Shown here: positions 27,301 to 40,374 of the stretch, piece by piece
How the letters are laid out: the number at the start of each line of letters is the position of its first letter
How positions within the stretch are numbered: the stretch's first letter is position 1
The notes under the pieces: model-generated
The model's input: the letters and a program-made list of their open reading frames with translations, nothing else
Told to the model about the DNA's origin: nothing
The model's database searches: none
Program-made: the position numbers and the translations under genes
Source of the DNA: Heligmosomoides polygyrus polygyrus
Taxonomy: Eukaryota; Nematoda; Chromadorea; Rhabditida; Heligmosomidae
NCBI GenBank assembly: GCA_947396885.1
Contig: OX377206.1
Span: 50,637,631 to 50,701,630, forward strand
Direction: 5' to 3'
DNA: 64,000 nt

Positions 27301-28162
27301 CGTCAGACGTCAATGAGAATCGGATCATTAGCCATCATTAGTACGGTTTTTATGTCTACCAGTTTCTTCGGCTTCACAAGATAGTGTGATATGACTGCCG
27401 TATTTAGGAACTTCCCCAAGAACGAACTTTGCAATTGACGTATCTTTGAACAACGTCAATGAGAATCTGATAATTAAACAATCAAGAGCTCTCATTTTTC
27501 CGGGACAATTCCTTGATTTTAGCTTGTTAATGGTGATTGGGTTTATCGGTTTCTTCGGCAACACCACATAGTGTGATATGACTGTCGTCTTCAGGTACTT
27601 CCTCAAGAACGAACTTTGCAATTGACGTATCTTTGAACAACGTCAATGAGAATCGGATATTAAACAATCAAGAGCTCTCATTTTTTCGGGACAATTCCTT
27701 GATTTTAGCTTGTTAATGGTGATTGTGTTTATCGATTTCTTCGGCAACACCACATAGTGTGACATGACTGCCGTCTTTAGGAACTTCCCCGAGAACGAAC
27801 TTTGCAATTGACGTATCTTTGAACAACGTCAATGAGAATCTGATCATTAACCTGTCAAGAGCTCTCATTTTTTCGGGACAATTCTTTGATATCAGCTTGT
27901 TCCTGGTGACTGGGTTTATCGGTTTCTTCGGCCACATGACATAGTGTGACATGACTGTCGTCTTCAGGTACTTCCTCAAGAACGAACTTTGCAAATAACG
28001 TATCTTTGAACAACGTCAATGAGAATCGGATCATTAACCAGTCAAGAGCTCTCATTTTTCGGGACAATTCTTTGATATCAGCTTGTTCCTCGTGATTGGG
28101 TTTATCGGTTTCTTCGGCAACATGACATAGTGTGACATGACTGCCGTCTTTAGGAACTTCCC
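24343..28162. repeat. 3,820-bp duplication, second unit
   Basis: This unit repeats 20,523-24,342. The junction is defined on the left by 24342 (c, where the source has t at 20522), and the match continues through the 24,452, 26,054 and 27,713 landmarks. The region 23.85-24.4 kb is also repeated locally at offset 559 (186+186+187 bp), so this junction is a short tandem duplication nested in the larger one. Confidence 0.88.
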
Positions 28163-30152
28163 CAAGAACGAACTTTGCAATTGACGTATCTTTGAACAAC
28201 GTCAATGAGAATCGGATCATTAACCAGTCAAGAGCTCTCATTTTTTCGGGACAATTCTTTGATATCAGCTTGTTCCTCGTGATTGGGTTTATCGGTTTCT
28301 TCGGCGACATGACATAGTGTGACATGACTGCCGTCTTCAGGAACTTCCTCAAGAACGAACTTTGCAATTGACGTATCTTTGAACAACGTCAATGAGAATC
28401 GGATAATTAAACAATCAAGAGCTCTCATTTTTCCGGGACAATTCCTTGATTTTAGCTTGTTAATGGTGATTGTGTTTATCGATTTCTTCGGCAACACCAC
28501 ATAGTGTGACATGACTGCCGTATTTAGGAACTTCCCCAAGAACGAACTTTGCAATTGACGTATCTTTGAACAACGTCAATGAGAATCGGATCATTAACCA
28601 GTCAAGAGCTTTCATTTTTCCGAGACAATTCATTGATTTCAGCTTGTTAATGGTGATTGTGTTTATCGATTTCTTCGGCCACATGACATAGTGTGACATG
28701 ACTGCCGTCTTCAGGTACTTCCTCAAGAACGAACTTTGCAATTGACGTATCTTTGAACACCGTCAGACGTCAATGAGAATCGGATCATTAGCCATCATTA
28801 GTACGGTTTTTATGTCTACCAGTTTCTTCGGCTTCACAAGATAGTGTGATATGACTGCCGTATTTAGGAACTTCCCCAAGAACGAACTTTGCAATTGACG
28901 TATCTTTGAACAACGTCAATGAGAATCTGATAATTAAACAATCAAGAGCTCTCATTTTTCCGGGACAATTCCTTGATTTTAGCTTGTTAATGGTGATTGG
29001 GTTTATCGGTTTCTTCGGCCACATGACATAGTGTGACATGACTGTCGTCTTCAGGAACTTCCTCAAGAACGAACTTTGCAATTGACGTATCTTTGAACAA
29101 CGTCAATGAGAATCGGATCATTAACCAGTCAAGAGCTCTCATTTTTTCGGGACAATTCTTTGATATCAGCTTGTTCCTCGTGATTGGGTTTATCGGTTTC
29201 TTCGGCCACATGACATAGTGTGACATGACTGTCGTCTTCAGGAACTTCCTCAAGAACGAACTTTGCAATTGACGTATCTTTGAACAACGTCAAGGAGAAT
29301 CGGATAATTATACAATCAAGAGCTCTCATTTTTCCGGGACAATTCCTTGATTTTAGCTTGTTAATGGTGATTGTGTTTATCGATTTCATCGGTAACACGA
29401 CATAGTGTGGCATGACTGCCGTCTTTAGGAACTTCCCCAAGAACGAACTTTGCAATTGACGTATCTTTGAACAACGTCAATGAGAATCGGACCATTAACC
29501 AGTCAAGAGCTCTCATTTTTTCGGGACAATTCTTTGATATCAGCTTGTTCCTCGTGATTGGGTTTATCGGTTTCTTCGGCCACATGACATAGTGTGACAT
29601 GACTGCCGTCTTCAGGTACTTCCTCAAGAACGAACTTTGCAATTGACGTATCTTTGAACACCGTCAGACGTCAATGAGAATCGGATCATTAGCCATCATT
29701 AGTACGGTTTTTATGTCTACCAGTTTCTTCGGCTTCACAAGATAGTGTGATATGACTGCCGTATTTAGGAACTTCCCCAAGAACGAACTTTGCAATTGAC
29801 GTATCTTTGAACAACGTCAATGAGAATCGGATAATTAAACAATCAAGAGCTCTCATTTTTCCGGGACAATTCCTTGATTTTAGCTTGTTAATGGTGGTTG
29901 TGTTTATCGATTTCTTCGGCAACACCACATAGTGTGATATGACTGTCGTCTTCAGGTACTTCCTCAAGAACGAACTTTGCAATTGACGTATCTTTGAACA
30001 ACGTCAATGAGAATCGGATATTAAACAATCAAGAGCTCTCATTTTTCCGGGACAATTCCTTGATTTTAGCTTGTTAATGGTGATTGTGTTTATCGATTTC
30101 TTCGGCAACACCACATAGTGTGACATGACTGCCGTCTTTAGGAACTTCCCCG
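25465..30152. repeat. 4,688-bp duplication, first unit
   Basis: Landmarks at 25527, 26054, 26439, 27328, 27713, 28228, 28788, 29129 and 29689 all recur at plus 4,688. The unit overlaps the second 3,820-bp unit, so the 4,688-bp event came after it. Its 28.8-30.1 kb portion matches the earlier HOR (19.16-20.6 kb) at offset 9,629 and then 9,442. The change of offset marks loss of exactly one 187-bp monomer near 29,274-29,294. Confidence 0.88.
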
Positions 30153-33100
30153 AGAACGAACTTTGCAATTGACGTATCTTTGAACACCGTCAGACGTCAA
30201 TGAGAATCGGATCATTAGCCATCATTAGTACGGTTTTTATGTCTACCAGTTTCTTCGGCTTCACAAGATAGTGTGATATGACTGCCGTATTTAGGAACTT
30301 CCCCAAGAACGAACTTTGCAATTGACGTATCTTTGAACAACGTCAATGAGAATCTGATAATTAAACAATCAAGAGCTCTCATTTTTCCGGGACAATTCCT
30401 TGATTTTAGCTTGTTAATGGTGATTGGGTTTATCGGTTTCTTCGGCCACATGACATAGTGTGACATGACTGTCGTCTTCAGGTACTTCCTCAAGAACGAA
30501 CTTTGCAAATAACGTATCTTTGAACAACGTCAATGAGAATCGGACCATTAACCAGTCAAGAGCTCTCATTTTTTCGGGACAATTCTTTGATATCAGCTTG
30601 TTCCTCGTGATTGGGTTTATCGGTTTCTTCGGCCACATGACATAGTGTGACATGACTGCCGTCTTCAGGTACTTCCTCAAGAACGAACTTTGCAATTGAC
30701 GTATCTTTGAACACCGTCAGACGTCAATGAGAATCGGATCATTAGCCATCATTAGTACGGTTTTTATGTCTACCAGTTTCTTCGGCTTCACAAGATAGTG
30801 TGATATGACTGCCGTATTTAGGAACTTCCCCAAGAACGAACTTTGCAATTGACGTATCTTTGAACAACGTCAATGAGAATCGGATAATTAAACAATCAAG
30901 AGCTCTCATTTTTCCGGGACAATTCCTTGATTTTAGCTTGTTAATGGTGGTTGTGTTTATCGATTTCTTCGGCAACACCACATAGTGTGATATGACTGTC
31001 GTCTTCAGGTACTTCCTCAAGAACGAACTTTGCAATTGACGTATCTTTGAACAACGTCAATGAGAATCGGATATTAAACAATCAAGAGCTCTCATTTTTC
31101 CGGGACAATTCCTTGATTTTAGCTTGTTAATGGTGATTGTGTTTATCGATTTCTTCGGCAACACCACATAGTGTGACATGACTGCCGTCTTTAGGAACTT
31201 CCCCGAGAACGAACTTTGCAATTGACGTATCTTTGAACAACGTCAATGAGAATCTGATCATTAACCTGTCAAGAGCTCTCATTTTTTCGGGACAATTCTT
31301 TGATATCAGCTTGTTCCTGGTGACTGGGTTTATCGGTTTCTTCGGCCACATGACATAGTGTGACATGACTGTCGTCTTCAGGTACTTCCTCAAGAACGAA
31401 CTTTGCAAATAACGTATCTTTGAACAACGTCAATGAGAATCGGATCATTAACCAGTCAAGAGCTCTCATTTTTTCGGGACAATTCTTTGATATCAGCTTG
31501 TTCCTCGTGATTGGGTTTATCGGTTTCTTCGGCGACATGACATAGTGTGACATGACTGCCGTCTTCAGGAACTTCCTCAAGAACGAACTTTGCAATTGAC
31601 GTATCTTTGAACAACGTCAATGAGAATCGGATAATTAAACAATCAAGAGCTCTCATTTTTCCGGGACAATTCCTTGATTTTAGCTTGTTAATGGTGATTG
31701 TGTTTATCGATTTCTTCGGCAACACCACATAGTGTGACATGACTGCCGTATTTAGGAACTTCCCCAAGAACGAACTTTGCAATTGACGTATCTTTGAACA
31801 ACGTCAATGAGAATCGGATCATTAACCAGTCAAGAGCTTTCATTTTTCCGAGACAATTCATTGATTTCAGCTTGTTAATGGTGATTGTGTTTATCGATTT
31901 CTTCGGCCACATGACATAGTGTGACATGACTGCCGTCTTCAGGTACTTCCTCAAGAACGAACTTTGCAATTGACGTATCTTTGAACACCGTCAGACGTCA
32001 ATGAGAATCGGATCATTAGCCATCATTAGTACGGTTTTTATGTCTACCAGTTTCTTCGGCTTCACAAGATAGTGTGATATGACTGCCGTATTTAGGAACT
32101 TCCCCAAGAACGAACTTTGCAATTGACGTATCTTTGAACAACGTCAATGAGAATCTGATAATTAAACAATCAAGAGCTCTCATTTTTCCGGGACAATTCC
32201 TTGATTTTAGCTTGTTAATGGTGATTGGGTTTATCGGTTTCTTCGGCAACACCACATAGTGTGATATGACTGTCGTCTTCAGGTACTTCCTCAAGAACGA
32301 ACTTTGCAATTGACGTATCTTTGAACAACGTCAATGAGAATCGGATATTAAACAATCAAGAGCTCTCATTTTTTCGGGACAATTCCTTGATTTTAGCTTG
32401 TTAATGGTGATTGTGTTTATCGATTTCTTCGGCAACACCACATAGTGTGACATGACTGCCGTCTTTAGGAACTTCCCCGAGAACGAACTTTGCAATTGAC
32501 GTATCTTTGAACAACGTCAATGAGAATCTGATCATTAACCTGTCAAGAGCTCTCATTTTTTCGGGACAATTCTTTGATATCAGCTTGTTCCTGGTGACTG
32601 GGTTTATCGGTTTCTTCGGCCACATGACATAGTGTGACATGACTGTCGTCTTCAGGTACTTCCTCAAGAACGAACTTTGCAAATAACGTATCTTTGAACA
32701 ACGTCAATGAGAATCGGATCATTAACCAGTCAAGAGCTCTCATTTTTCGGGACAATTCTTTGATATCAGCTTGTTCCTCGTGATTGGGTTTATCGGTTTC
32801 TTCGGCAACATGACATAGTGTGACATGACTGCCGTCTTTAGGAACTTCCCCAAGAACGAACTTTGCAATTGACGTATCTTTGAACAACGTCAATGAGAAT
32901 CGGATCATTAACCAGTCAAGAGCTCTCATTTTTTCGGGACAATTCTTTGATATCAGCTTGTTCCTCGTGATTGGGTTTATCGGTTTCTTCGGCGACATGA
33001 CATAGTGTGACATGACTGCCGTCTTCAGGAACTTCCTCAAGAACGAACTTTGCAATTGACGTATCTTTGAACAACGTCAATGAGAATCGGATAATTAAAC

Positions 33101-34840
33101 AATCAAGAGCTCTCATTTTTCCGGGACAATTCCTTGATTTTAGCTTGTTAATGGTGATTGTGTTTATCGATTTCTTCGGCAACACCACATAGTGTGACAT
33201 GACTGCCGTATTTAGGAACTTCCCCAAGAACGAACTTTGCAATTGACGTATCTTTGAACAACGTCAATGAGAATCGGATCATTAACCAGTCAAGAGCTTT
33301 CATTTTTCCGAGACAATTCATTGATTTCAGCTTGTTAATGGTGATTGTGTTTATCGATTTCTTCGGCCACATGACATAGTGTGACATGACTGCCGTCTTC
33401 AGGTACTTCCTCAAGAACGAACTTTGCAATTGACGTATCTTTGAACACCGTCAGACGTCAATGAGAATCGGATCATTAGCCATCATTAGTACGGTTTTTA
33501 TGTCTACCAGTTTCTTCGGCTTCACAAGATAGTGTGATATGACTGCCGTATTTAGGAACTTCCCCAAGAACGAACTTTGCAATTGACGTATCTTTGAACA
33601 ACGTCAATGAGAATCTGATAATTAAACAATCAAGAGCTCTCATTTTTCCGGGACAATTCCTTGATTTTAGCTTGTTAATGGTGATTGGGTTTATCGGTTT
33701 CTTCGGCCACATGACATAGTGTGACATGACTGTCGTCTTCAGGAACTTCCTCAAGAACGAACTTTGCAATTGACGTATCTTTGAACAACGTCAATGAGAA
33801 TCGGATCATTAACCAGTCAAGAGCTCTCATTTTTTCGGGACAATTCTTTGATATCAGCTTGTTCCTCGTGATTGGGTTTATCGGTTTCTTCGGCCACATG
33901 ACATAGTGTGACATGACTGTCGTCTTCAGGAACTTCCTCAAGAACGAACTTTGCAATTGACGTATCTTTGAACAACGTCAAGGAGAATCGGATAATTATA
34001 CAATCAAGAGCTCTCATTTTTCCGGGACAATTCCTTGATTTTAGCTTGTTAATGGTGATTGTGTTTATCGATTTCATCGGTAACACGACATAGTGTGGCA
34101 TGACTGCCGTCTTTAGGAACTTCCCCAAGAACGAACTTTGCAATTGACGTATCTTTGAACAACGTCAATGAGAATCGGACCATTAACCAGTCAAGAGCTC
34201 TCATTTTTTCGGGACAATTCTTTGATATCAGCTTGTTCCTCGTGATTGGGTTTATCGGTTTCTTCGGCCACATGACATAGTGTGACATGACTGCCGTCTT
34301 CAGGTACTTCCTCAAGAACGAACTTTGCAATTGACGTATCTTTGAACACCGTCAGACGTCAATGAGAATCGGATCATTAGCCATCATTAGTACGGTTTTT
34401 ATGTCTACCAGTTTCTTCGGCTTCACAAGATAGTGTGATATGACTGCCGTATTTAGGAACTTCCCCAAGAACGAACTTTGCAATTGACGTATCTTTGAAC
34501 AACGTCAATGAGAATCGGATAATTAAACAATCAAGAGCTCTCATTTTTCCGGGACAATTCCTTGATTTTAGCTTGTTAATGGTGGTTGTGTTTATCGATT
34601 TCTTCGGCAACACCACATAGTGTGATATGACTGTCGTCTTCAGGTACTTCCTCAAGAACGAACTTTGCAATTGACGTATCTTTGAACAACGTCAATGAGA
34701 ATCGGATATTAAACAATCAAGAGCTCTCATTTTTCCGGGACAATTCCTTGATTTTAGCTTGTTAATGGTGATTGTGTTTATCGATTTCTTCGGCAACACC
34801 ACATAGTGTGACATGACTGCCGTCTTTAGGAACTTCCCCG
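30153..34840. repeat. 4,688-bp duplication, second unit
   Basis: This unit repeats 25,465-30,152. The junction lies between 30152 (g of ccccgagaacg, from the left context) and 30186 (first base specific to the S monomer that begins the new unit). A short patch near 30,483-30,510 carries gtacttcc and gcaaataacg instead of the parent's gaacttcc and gcaattgacg. That looks like a small conversion tract from a neighbouring monomer type. Confidence 0.87.
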
Positions 34841-35820
34841 AGAACGAACTTTGCAATTGACGTATCTTTGAACAACGTCAATGAGAATCTGATCATTAAC
34901 CTGTCAAGAGCTCTCATTTTTTCGGGACAATTCTTTGATATCAGCTTGTTCCTGGTGACTGGGTTTATCGGTTTCTTCGGCCACATGACATAGTGTGACA
35001 TGACTGTCGTCTTCAGGTACTTCCTCAAGAACGAACTTTGCAAATAACGTATCTTTGAACAACGTCAATGAGAATCGGATCATTAACCAGTCAAGAGCTC
35101 TCATTTTTTCGGGACAATTGTTTGATTTCAGCTTGTTAATGGTGATTGTGTTTATCGATTTCTTCGGCAACATCATATAGTGTGACATGACTGTCGTCTT
35201 TAGGACCTTCCTCAAGAACGATCTTCACAATCCACATATCTCACAACACCGTCAGACGTCACACTGAGGCAGATCACTAGAAGGATCGAAACTACTATGT
35301 CTTCAGGTACTTCCTCAAGAACGAACTTTGCAATTGACGTATCTTTGAACAACGTCAATGAGAATCGGATATTAAACAATCAAGAGCTCTCATTTTTCCG
35401 GGACAATTCCTTGATTTTAGCTTGTTAATGGTGATTGTGTTTATCGATTTCATCGGTAACACGACATAGTGTGACATTACTGCCGTCTTTAGGAACTTCC
35501 CCAAGAACGAACTTTGCAATTGACGTATCTTTGAACAACGTCAATGAGAATCGGACCATTAACCAGTCAACAGCTCTCATTTTCCGGGACAATTCCTTGA
35601 TTTCAGCTTGTTAATGGTGATTGTGTTTATCGATTTCTTCGGCAACACCACATAGTGTGACATGACTGCCGTCTTTAGGAACTTCCCCAAGAACGAACTT
35701 TGCAATTGACGTATCTTTGAACAACGTCAATGAGAATCTGATCATTAACCTGTTAAGAGCTCTCATTTTTTCGGGACAATTCTTTGATATCAGCTTGTTC
35801 CTCGTGATTGGGTTTATCGG
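31898..35820. repeat. 3,923-bp duplication, first unit
   Basis: Landmarks at 32016, 32401, 32543, 32916, 33476, 33817, 34377 and 34762 recur at plus 3,923. The unit includes the first E1 monomer of the window (35208-35310), and the region after about 34.9 kb contains monomer variants not seen in the 5,844-bp HOR. It overlaps the preceding 4,688-bp unit. Confidence 0.88.
35208..35310. repeat. Monomer type E1 (103 bp), first of 17 copies
   Basis: E1 is a short divergent monomer running from ttcctcaagaacgatcttc, through cacaatccacat and gtcagacgtcacactgag, to gatcgaaactactatg, then straight into tcttcaggta. It aligns with E2 over its first part and lacks the following 89 bp. Other copies start at 39131, 40539, 44344, 50510, 52613, 53621, 56293, 57301, 57589, 58451, 58740, 59748, 60036, 60898, 61187 and 63665. 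The copies left of 50 kb sit once per HOR unit, so they spread as passengers of the large duplications. Confidence 0.92.
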
Positions 35821-38800
35821 TTTCTTCGGCCACATGACATAGTGTGACATGACTGCCGTCTTCAGGTACTTCCTCAAGAACGAACTTTGCAATTGACGTA
35901 TCTTTGAACACCGTCAGACGTCAATGAGAATCGGATCATTAGCCATCATTAGTACGGTTTTTATGTCTACCAGTTTCTTCGGCTTCACAAGATAGTGTGA
36001 TATGACTGCCGTATTTAGGAACTTCCCCAAGAACGAACTTTGCAATTGACGTATCTTTGAACAACGTCAATGAGAATCGGATAATTAAACAATCAAGAGC
36101 TCTCATTTTTCCGGGACAATTCCTTGATTTTAGCTTGTTAATGGTGGTTGTGTTTATCGATTTCTTCGGCAACACCACATAGTGTGATATGACTGTCGTC
36201 TTCAGGTACTTCCTCAAGAACGAACTTTGCAATTGACGTATCTTTGAACAACGTCAATGAGAATCGGATATTAAACAATCAAGAGCTCTCATTTTTCCGG
36301 GACAATTCCTTGATTTTAGCTTGTTAATGGTGATTGTGTTTATCGATTTCTTCGGCAACACCACATAGTGTGACATGACTGCCGTCTTTAGGAACTTCCC
36401 CGAGAACGAACTTTGCAATTGACGTATCTTTGAACAACGTCAATGAGAATCTGATCATTAACCTGTCAAGAGCTCTCATTTTTTCGGGACAATTCTTTGA
36501 TATCAGCTTGTTCCTGGTGACTGGGTTTATCGGTTTCTTCGGCCACATGACATAGTGTGACATGACTGTCGTCTTCAGGTACTTCCTCAAGAACGAACTT
36601 TGCAAATAACGTATCTTTGAACAACGTCAATGAGAATCGGATCATTAACCAGTCAAGAGCTCTCATTTTTCGGGACAATTCTTTGATATCAGCTTGTTCC
36701 TCGTGATTGGGTTTATCGGTTTCTTCGGCAACATGACATAGTGTGACATGACTGCCGTCTTTAGGAACTTCCCCAAGAACGAACTTTGCAATTGACGTAT
36801 CTTTGAACAACGTCAATGAGAATCGGATCATTAACCAGTCAAGAGCTCTCATTTTTTCGGGACAATTCTTTGATATCAGCTTGTTCCTCGTGATTGGGTT
36901 TATCGGTTTCTTCGGCGACATGACATAGTGTGACATGACTGCCGTCTTCAGGAACTTCCTCAAGAACGAACTTTGCAATTGACGTATCTTTGAACAACGT
37001 CAATGAGAATCGGATAATTAAACAATCAAGAGCTCTCATTTTTCCGGGACAATTCCTTGATTTTAGCTTGTTAATGGTGATTGTGTTTATCGGTTTCTTC
37101 GGCGACATGACATAGTGTGACATGACTGCCGTCTTCAGGAACTTCCTCAAGAACGAACTTTGCAATTGACGTATCTTTGAACAACGTCAATGAGAATCGG
37201 ATAATTAAACAATCAAGAGCTCTCATTTTTCCGGGACAATTCCTTGATTTTAGCTTGTTAATGGTGATTGTGTTTATCGATTTCTTCGGCCACATGACAT
37301 AGTGTGACATGACTGCCGTCTTCAGGTACTTCCTCAAGAACGAACTTTGCAATTGACGTATCTTTGAACACCGTCAGACGTCAATGAGAATCGGATCATT
37401 AGCCATCATTAGTACGGTTTTTATGTCTACCAGTTTCTTCGGCTTCACAAGATAGTGTGATATGACTGCCGTATTTAGGAACTTCAACAAGAACGAACTT
37501 TGCAATTGACGTATCTTTGAACAACGTCAATGAGAATCTGATAATTAAACAATCAAGAGCTCTCATTTTTCCGGGACAATTCCTTGATTTTAGCTTGTTA
37601 ATGGTGATTGGGTTTATCGGTTTCTTCGGCCACATGACATAGTGTGACATGACTGTCGTCTTCAGGAACTTCCTCAAGAACGAACTTTGCAATTGACGTA
37701 TCTTTGAACAACGTCAATGAGAATCGGATCATTAACCAGTCAAGAGCTCTCATTTTTTCGGGACAATTCTTTGATATCAGCTTGTTCCTCGTGATTGGGT
37801 TTATCGGTTTCTTCGGCCACATGACATAGTGTGACATGACTGTCGTCTTCAGGAACTTCCTCAAGAACGAACTTTGCAATTGACGTATCTTTGAACAACG
37901 TCAAGGAGAATCGGATAATTATACAATCAAGAGCTCTCATTTTTCCGGGACAATTCCTTGATTTTAGCTTGTTAATGGTGATTGTGTTTATCGATTTCAT
38001 CGGTAACACGACATAGTGTGGCATGACTGCCGTCTTTAGGAACTTCCCCAAGAACGAACTTTGCAATTGACGTATCTTTGAACAACGTCAATGAGAATCG
38101 GACCATTAACCAGTCAAGAGCCCTCATTTTTTCGGGACAATTCTTTGATATCAGCTTGTTCCTCGTGATTGGGTTTATCGGTTTCTTCGGCCACATGACA
38201 TAGTGTGACATGACTGCCGTCTTCAGGTACTTCCTCAAGAACGAACTTTGCAATTGACGTATCTTTGAACACCGTCAGACGTCAATGAGAATCGGATCAT
38301 TAGCCATCATTAGTACGGTTTTTATGTCTACCAGTTTCTTCGGCTTCACAAGATAGTGTGATATGACTGCCGTATTTAGGAACTTCCCCAAGAACGAACT
38401 TTGCAATTGACGTATCTTTGAACAACGTCAATGAGAATCGGATAATTAAACAATCAAGAGCTCTCATTTTTCCGGGACAATTCCTTGATTTTAGCTTGTT
38501 AATGGTGGTTGTGTTTATCGATTTCTTCGGCAACACCACATAGTGTGATATGACTGTCGTCTTCAGGTACTTCCTCAAGAACGAACTTTGCAATTGACGT
38601 ATCTTTGAACAACGTCAATGAGAATCGGATATTAAACAATCAAGAGCTCTCATTTTTCCGGGACAATTCCTTGATTTTAGCTTGTTAATGGTGATTGTGT
38701 TTATCGATTTCTTCGGCAACACCACATAGTGTGACATGACTGCCGTCTTTAGGAACTTCCCCGAGAACGAACTTTGCAATTGACGTATCTTTGAACAACG

Positions 38801-39778
38801 TCAATGAGAATCTGATCATTAACCTGTCAAGAGCTCTCATTTTTTCGGGACAATTCTTTGATATCAGCTTGTTCCTGGTGACTGGGTTTATCGGTTTCTT
38901 CGGCCACATGACATAGTGTGACATGACTGTCGTCTTCAGGTACTTCCTCAAGAACGAACTTTGCAAATAACGTATCTTTGAACAACGTCAATGAGAATCG
39001 GATCATTAACCAGTCAAGAGCTCTCATTTTTTCGGGACAATTGTTTGATTTCAGCTTGTTAATGGTGATTGTGTTTATCGATTTCTTCGGCAACATCATA
39101 TAGTGTGACATGACTGTCGTCTTTAGGACCTTCCTCAAGAACGATCTTCACAATCCACATATCTCACAACACCGTCAGACGTCACACTGAGGCAGATCAC
39201 TAGAAGGATCGAAACTACTATGTCTTCAGGTACTTCCTCAAGAACGAACTTTGCAATTGACGTATCTTTGAACAACGTCAATGAGAATCGGATATTAAAC
39301 AATCAAGAGCTCTCATTTTTCCGGGACAATTCCTTGATTTTAGCTTGTTAATGGTGATTGTGTTTATCGATTTCATCGGTAACACGACATAGTGTGACAT
39401 TACTGCCGTCTTTAGGAACTTCCCCAAGAACGAACTTTGCAATTGACGTATCTTTGAACAACGTCAATGAGAATCGGACCATTAACCAGTCAACAGCTCT
39501 CATTTTCCGGGACAATTCCTTGATTTCAGCTTGTTAATGGTGATTGTGTTTATCGATTTCTTCGGCAACACCACATAGTGTGACATGACTGCCGTCTTTA
39601 GGAACTTCCCCAAGAACGAACTTTGCAATTGACGTATCTTTGAACAACGTCAATGAGAATCTGATCATTAACCTGTTAAGAGCTCTCATTTTTTCGGGAC
39701 AATTCTTTGATATCAGCTTGTTCCTCGTGATTGGGTTTATCGGTTTCTTCGGCCACATGACATAGTGTGACATGACTG
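35821..39778. repeat. 3,923-bp duplication, second unit
   Basis: The left junction is set by 35820 (g) against 31897 (a). Identity with the first unit runs on to 39778, and 39779 (t against c at 35856) ends it. Differences from the first unit include altered monomer halves near 36.9-37.35 kb, ttcaac for ttcccc near 37,485, and an agagccct substitution near 38,121. E1 recurs at 39131-39233. Confidence 0.87.
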
Positions 39779-40374
39779 TCGTCTTCAGGTACTTCCTCAA
39801 GAACGAACTTTGCAATTGACGTATCTTTGAACAACGTCAATGAGAATCGGATCATTAACCAGTCAAGAGCTCTCATTTTTCGGGACAATTCTTTGATATC
39901 AGCTTGTTCCTCGTGATTGGGTTTATCGGTTTCTTCCGCAACATGACATAGTGTGACATGACTGCCATCTTTAGGAACTTCCCCAAGAACGAACTTTGCA
40001 ATTGACGTATCTTTGAACAACGTCAATGAGAATCGGATCATTAACCAGTCAAGAGCTCTCATTTTTCGGGACAATTCTTTGATATCAGCTTGTTCCTCGT
40101 GATTGGGTTTATCGGTTTCTTCGGCCACATGACATAGTGTGACATGACTGTCGTCTTCAGGTACTTCCTCAAGAACGAACTTTGCAATTGACGTATCTTT
40201 GAACAACGTCAATGAGAATCTGATCATTAACCTGTCAAGAGCTCTCATTTTTTCGGGACAATTCTTTGATATCAGCTTGTTCCTGGTGACTGGGTTTATC
40301 GGTTTCTTCGGCCACATGACATAGTGTGACATGACTGTCGTCTTCAGGTACTTCCTCAAGAACGAACTTTGCAA
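39676..40374 (-). other. Longest open frame (232 codons), judged non-genic
   Basis: The frame is open only because consecutive monomers here are 186 bp (62 codons), so the phase is kept; beside 187-bp monomers the same frame closes after about 93-108 codons. Its first codon is TTG, not ATG. The peptide is a 62-residue tandem repeat (the LDWLMIRFSLTLFKDTSIA block). I see no signal peptide, recognisable domain, splice-flanked structure or upstream promoter. An equivalent frame at 43481-44179 is the 3,805-bp duplicate. Treat it as a by-product of the repeat. Confidence 0.85.

Noticed and set aside
35285..35298. Pol III B-box-like GATCGAAAC in E1 and E2 monomers, suggesting a tRNA-derived SINE
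   Set aside because: The 9-mer fits the loose B-box consensus, but I could not find a convincing A box at the right distance, a T-arm stem, or a poly(A)/target-site structure. The surrounding sequence aligns with the satellite monomer itself.
35208..35310. E1 as an unrelated insertion or mobile element
   Set aside because: Its ends fall on the monomer's ttcctcaagaacga boundary, it has no terminal repeats or target duplication, and its first part aligns with the canonical and E2 monomers.
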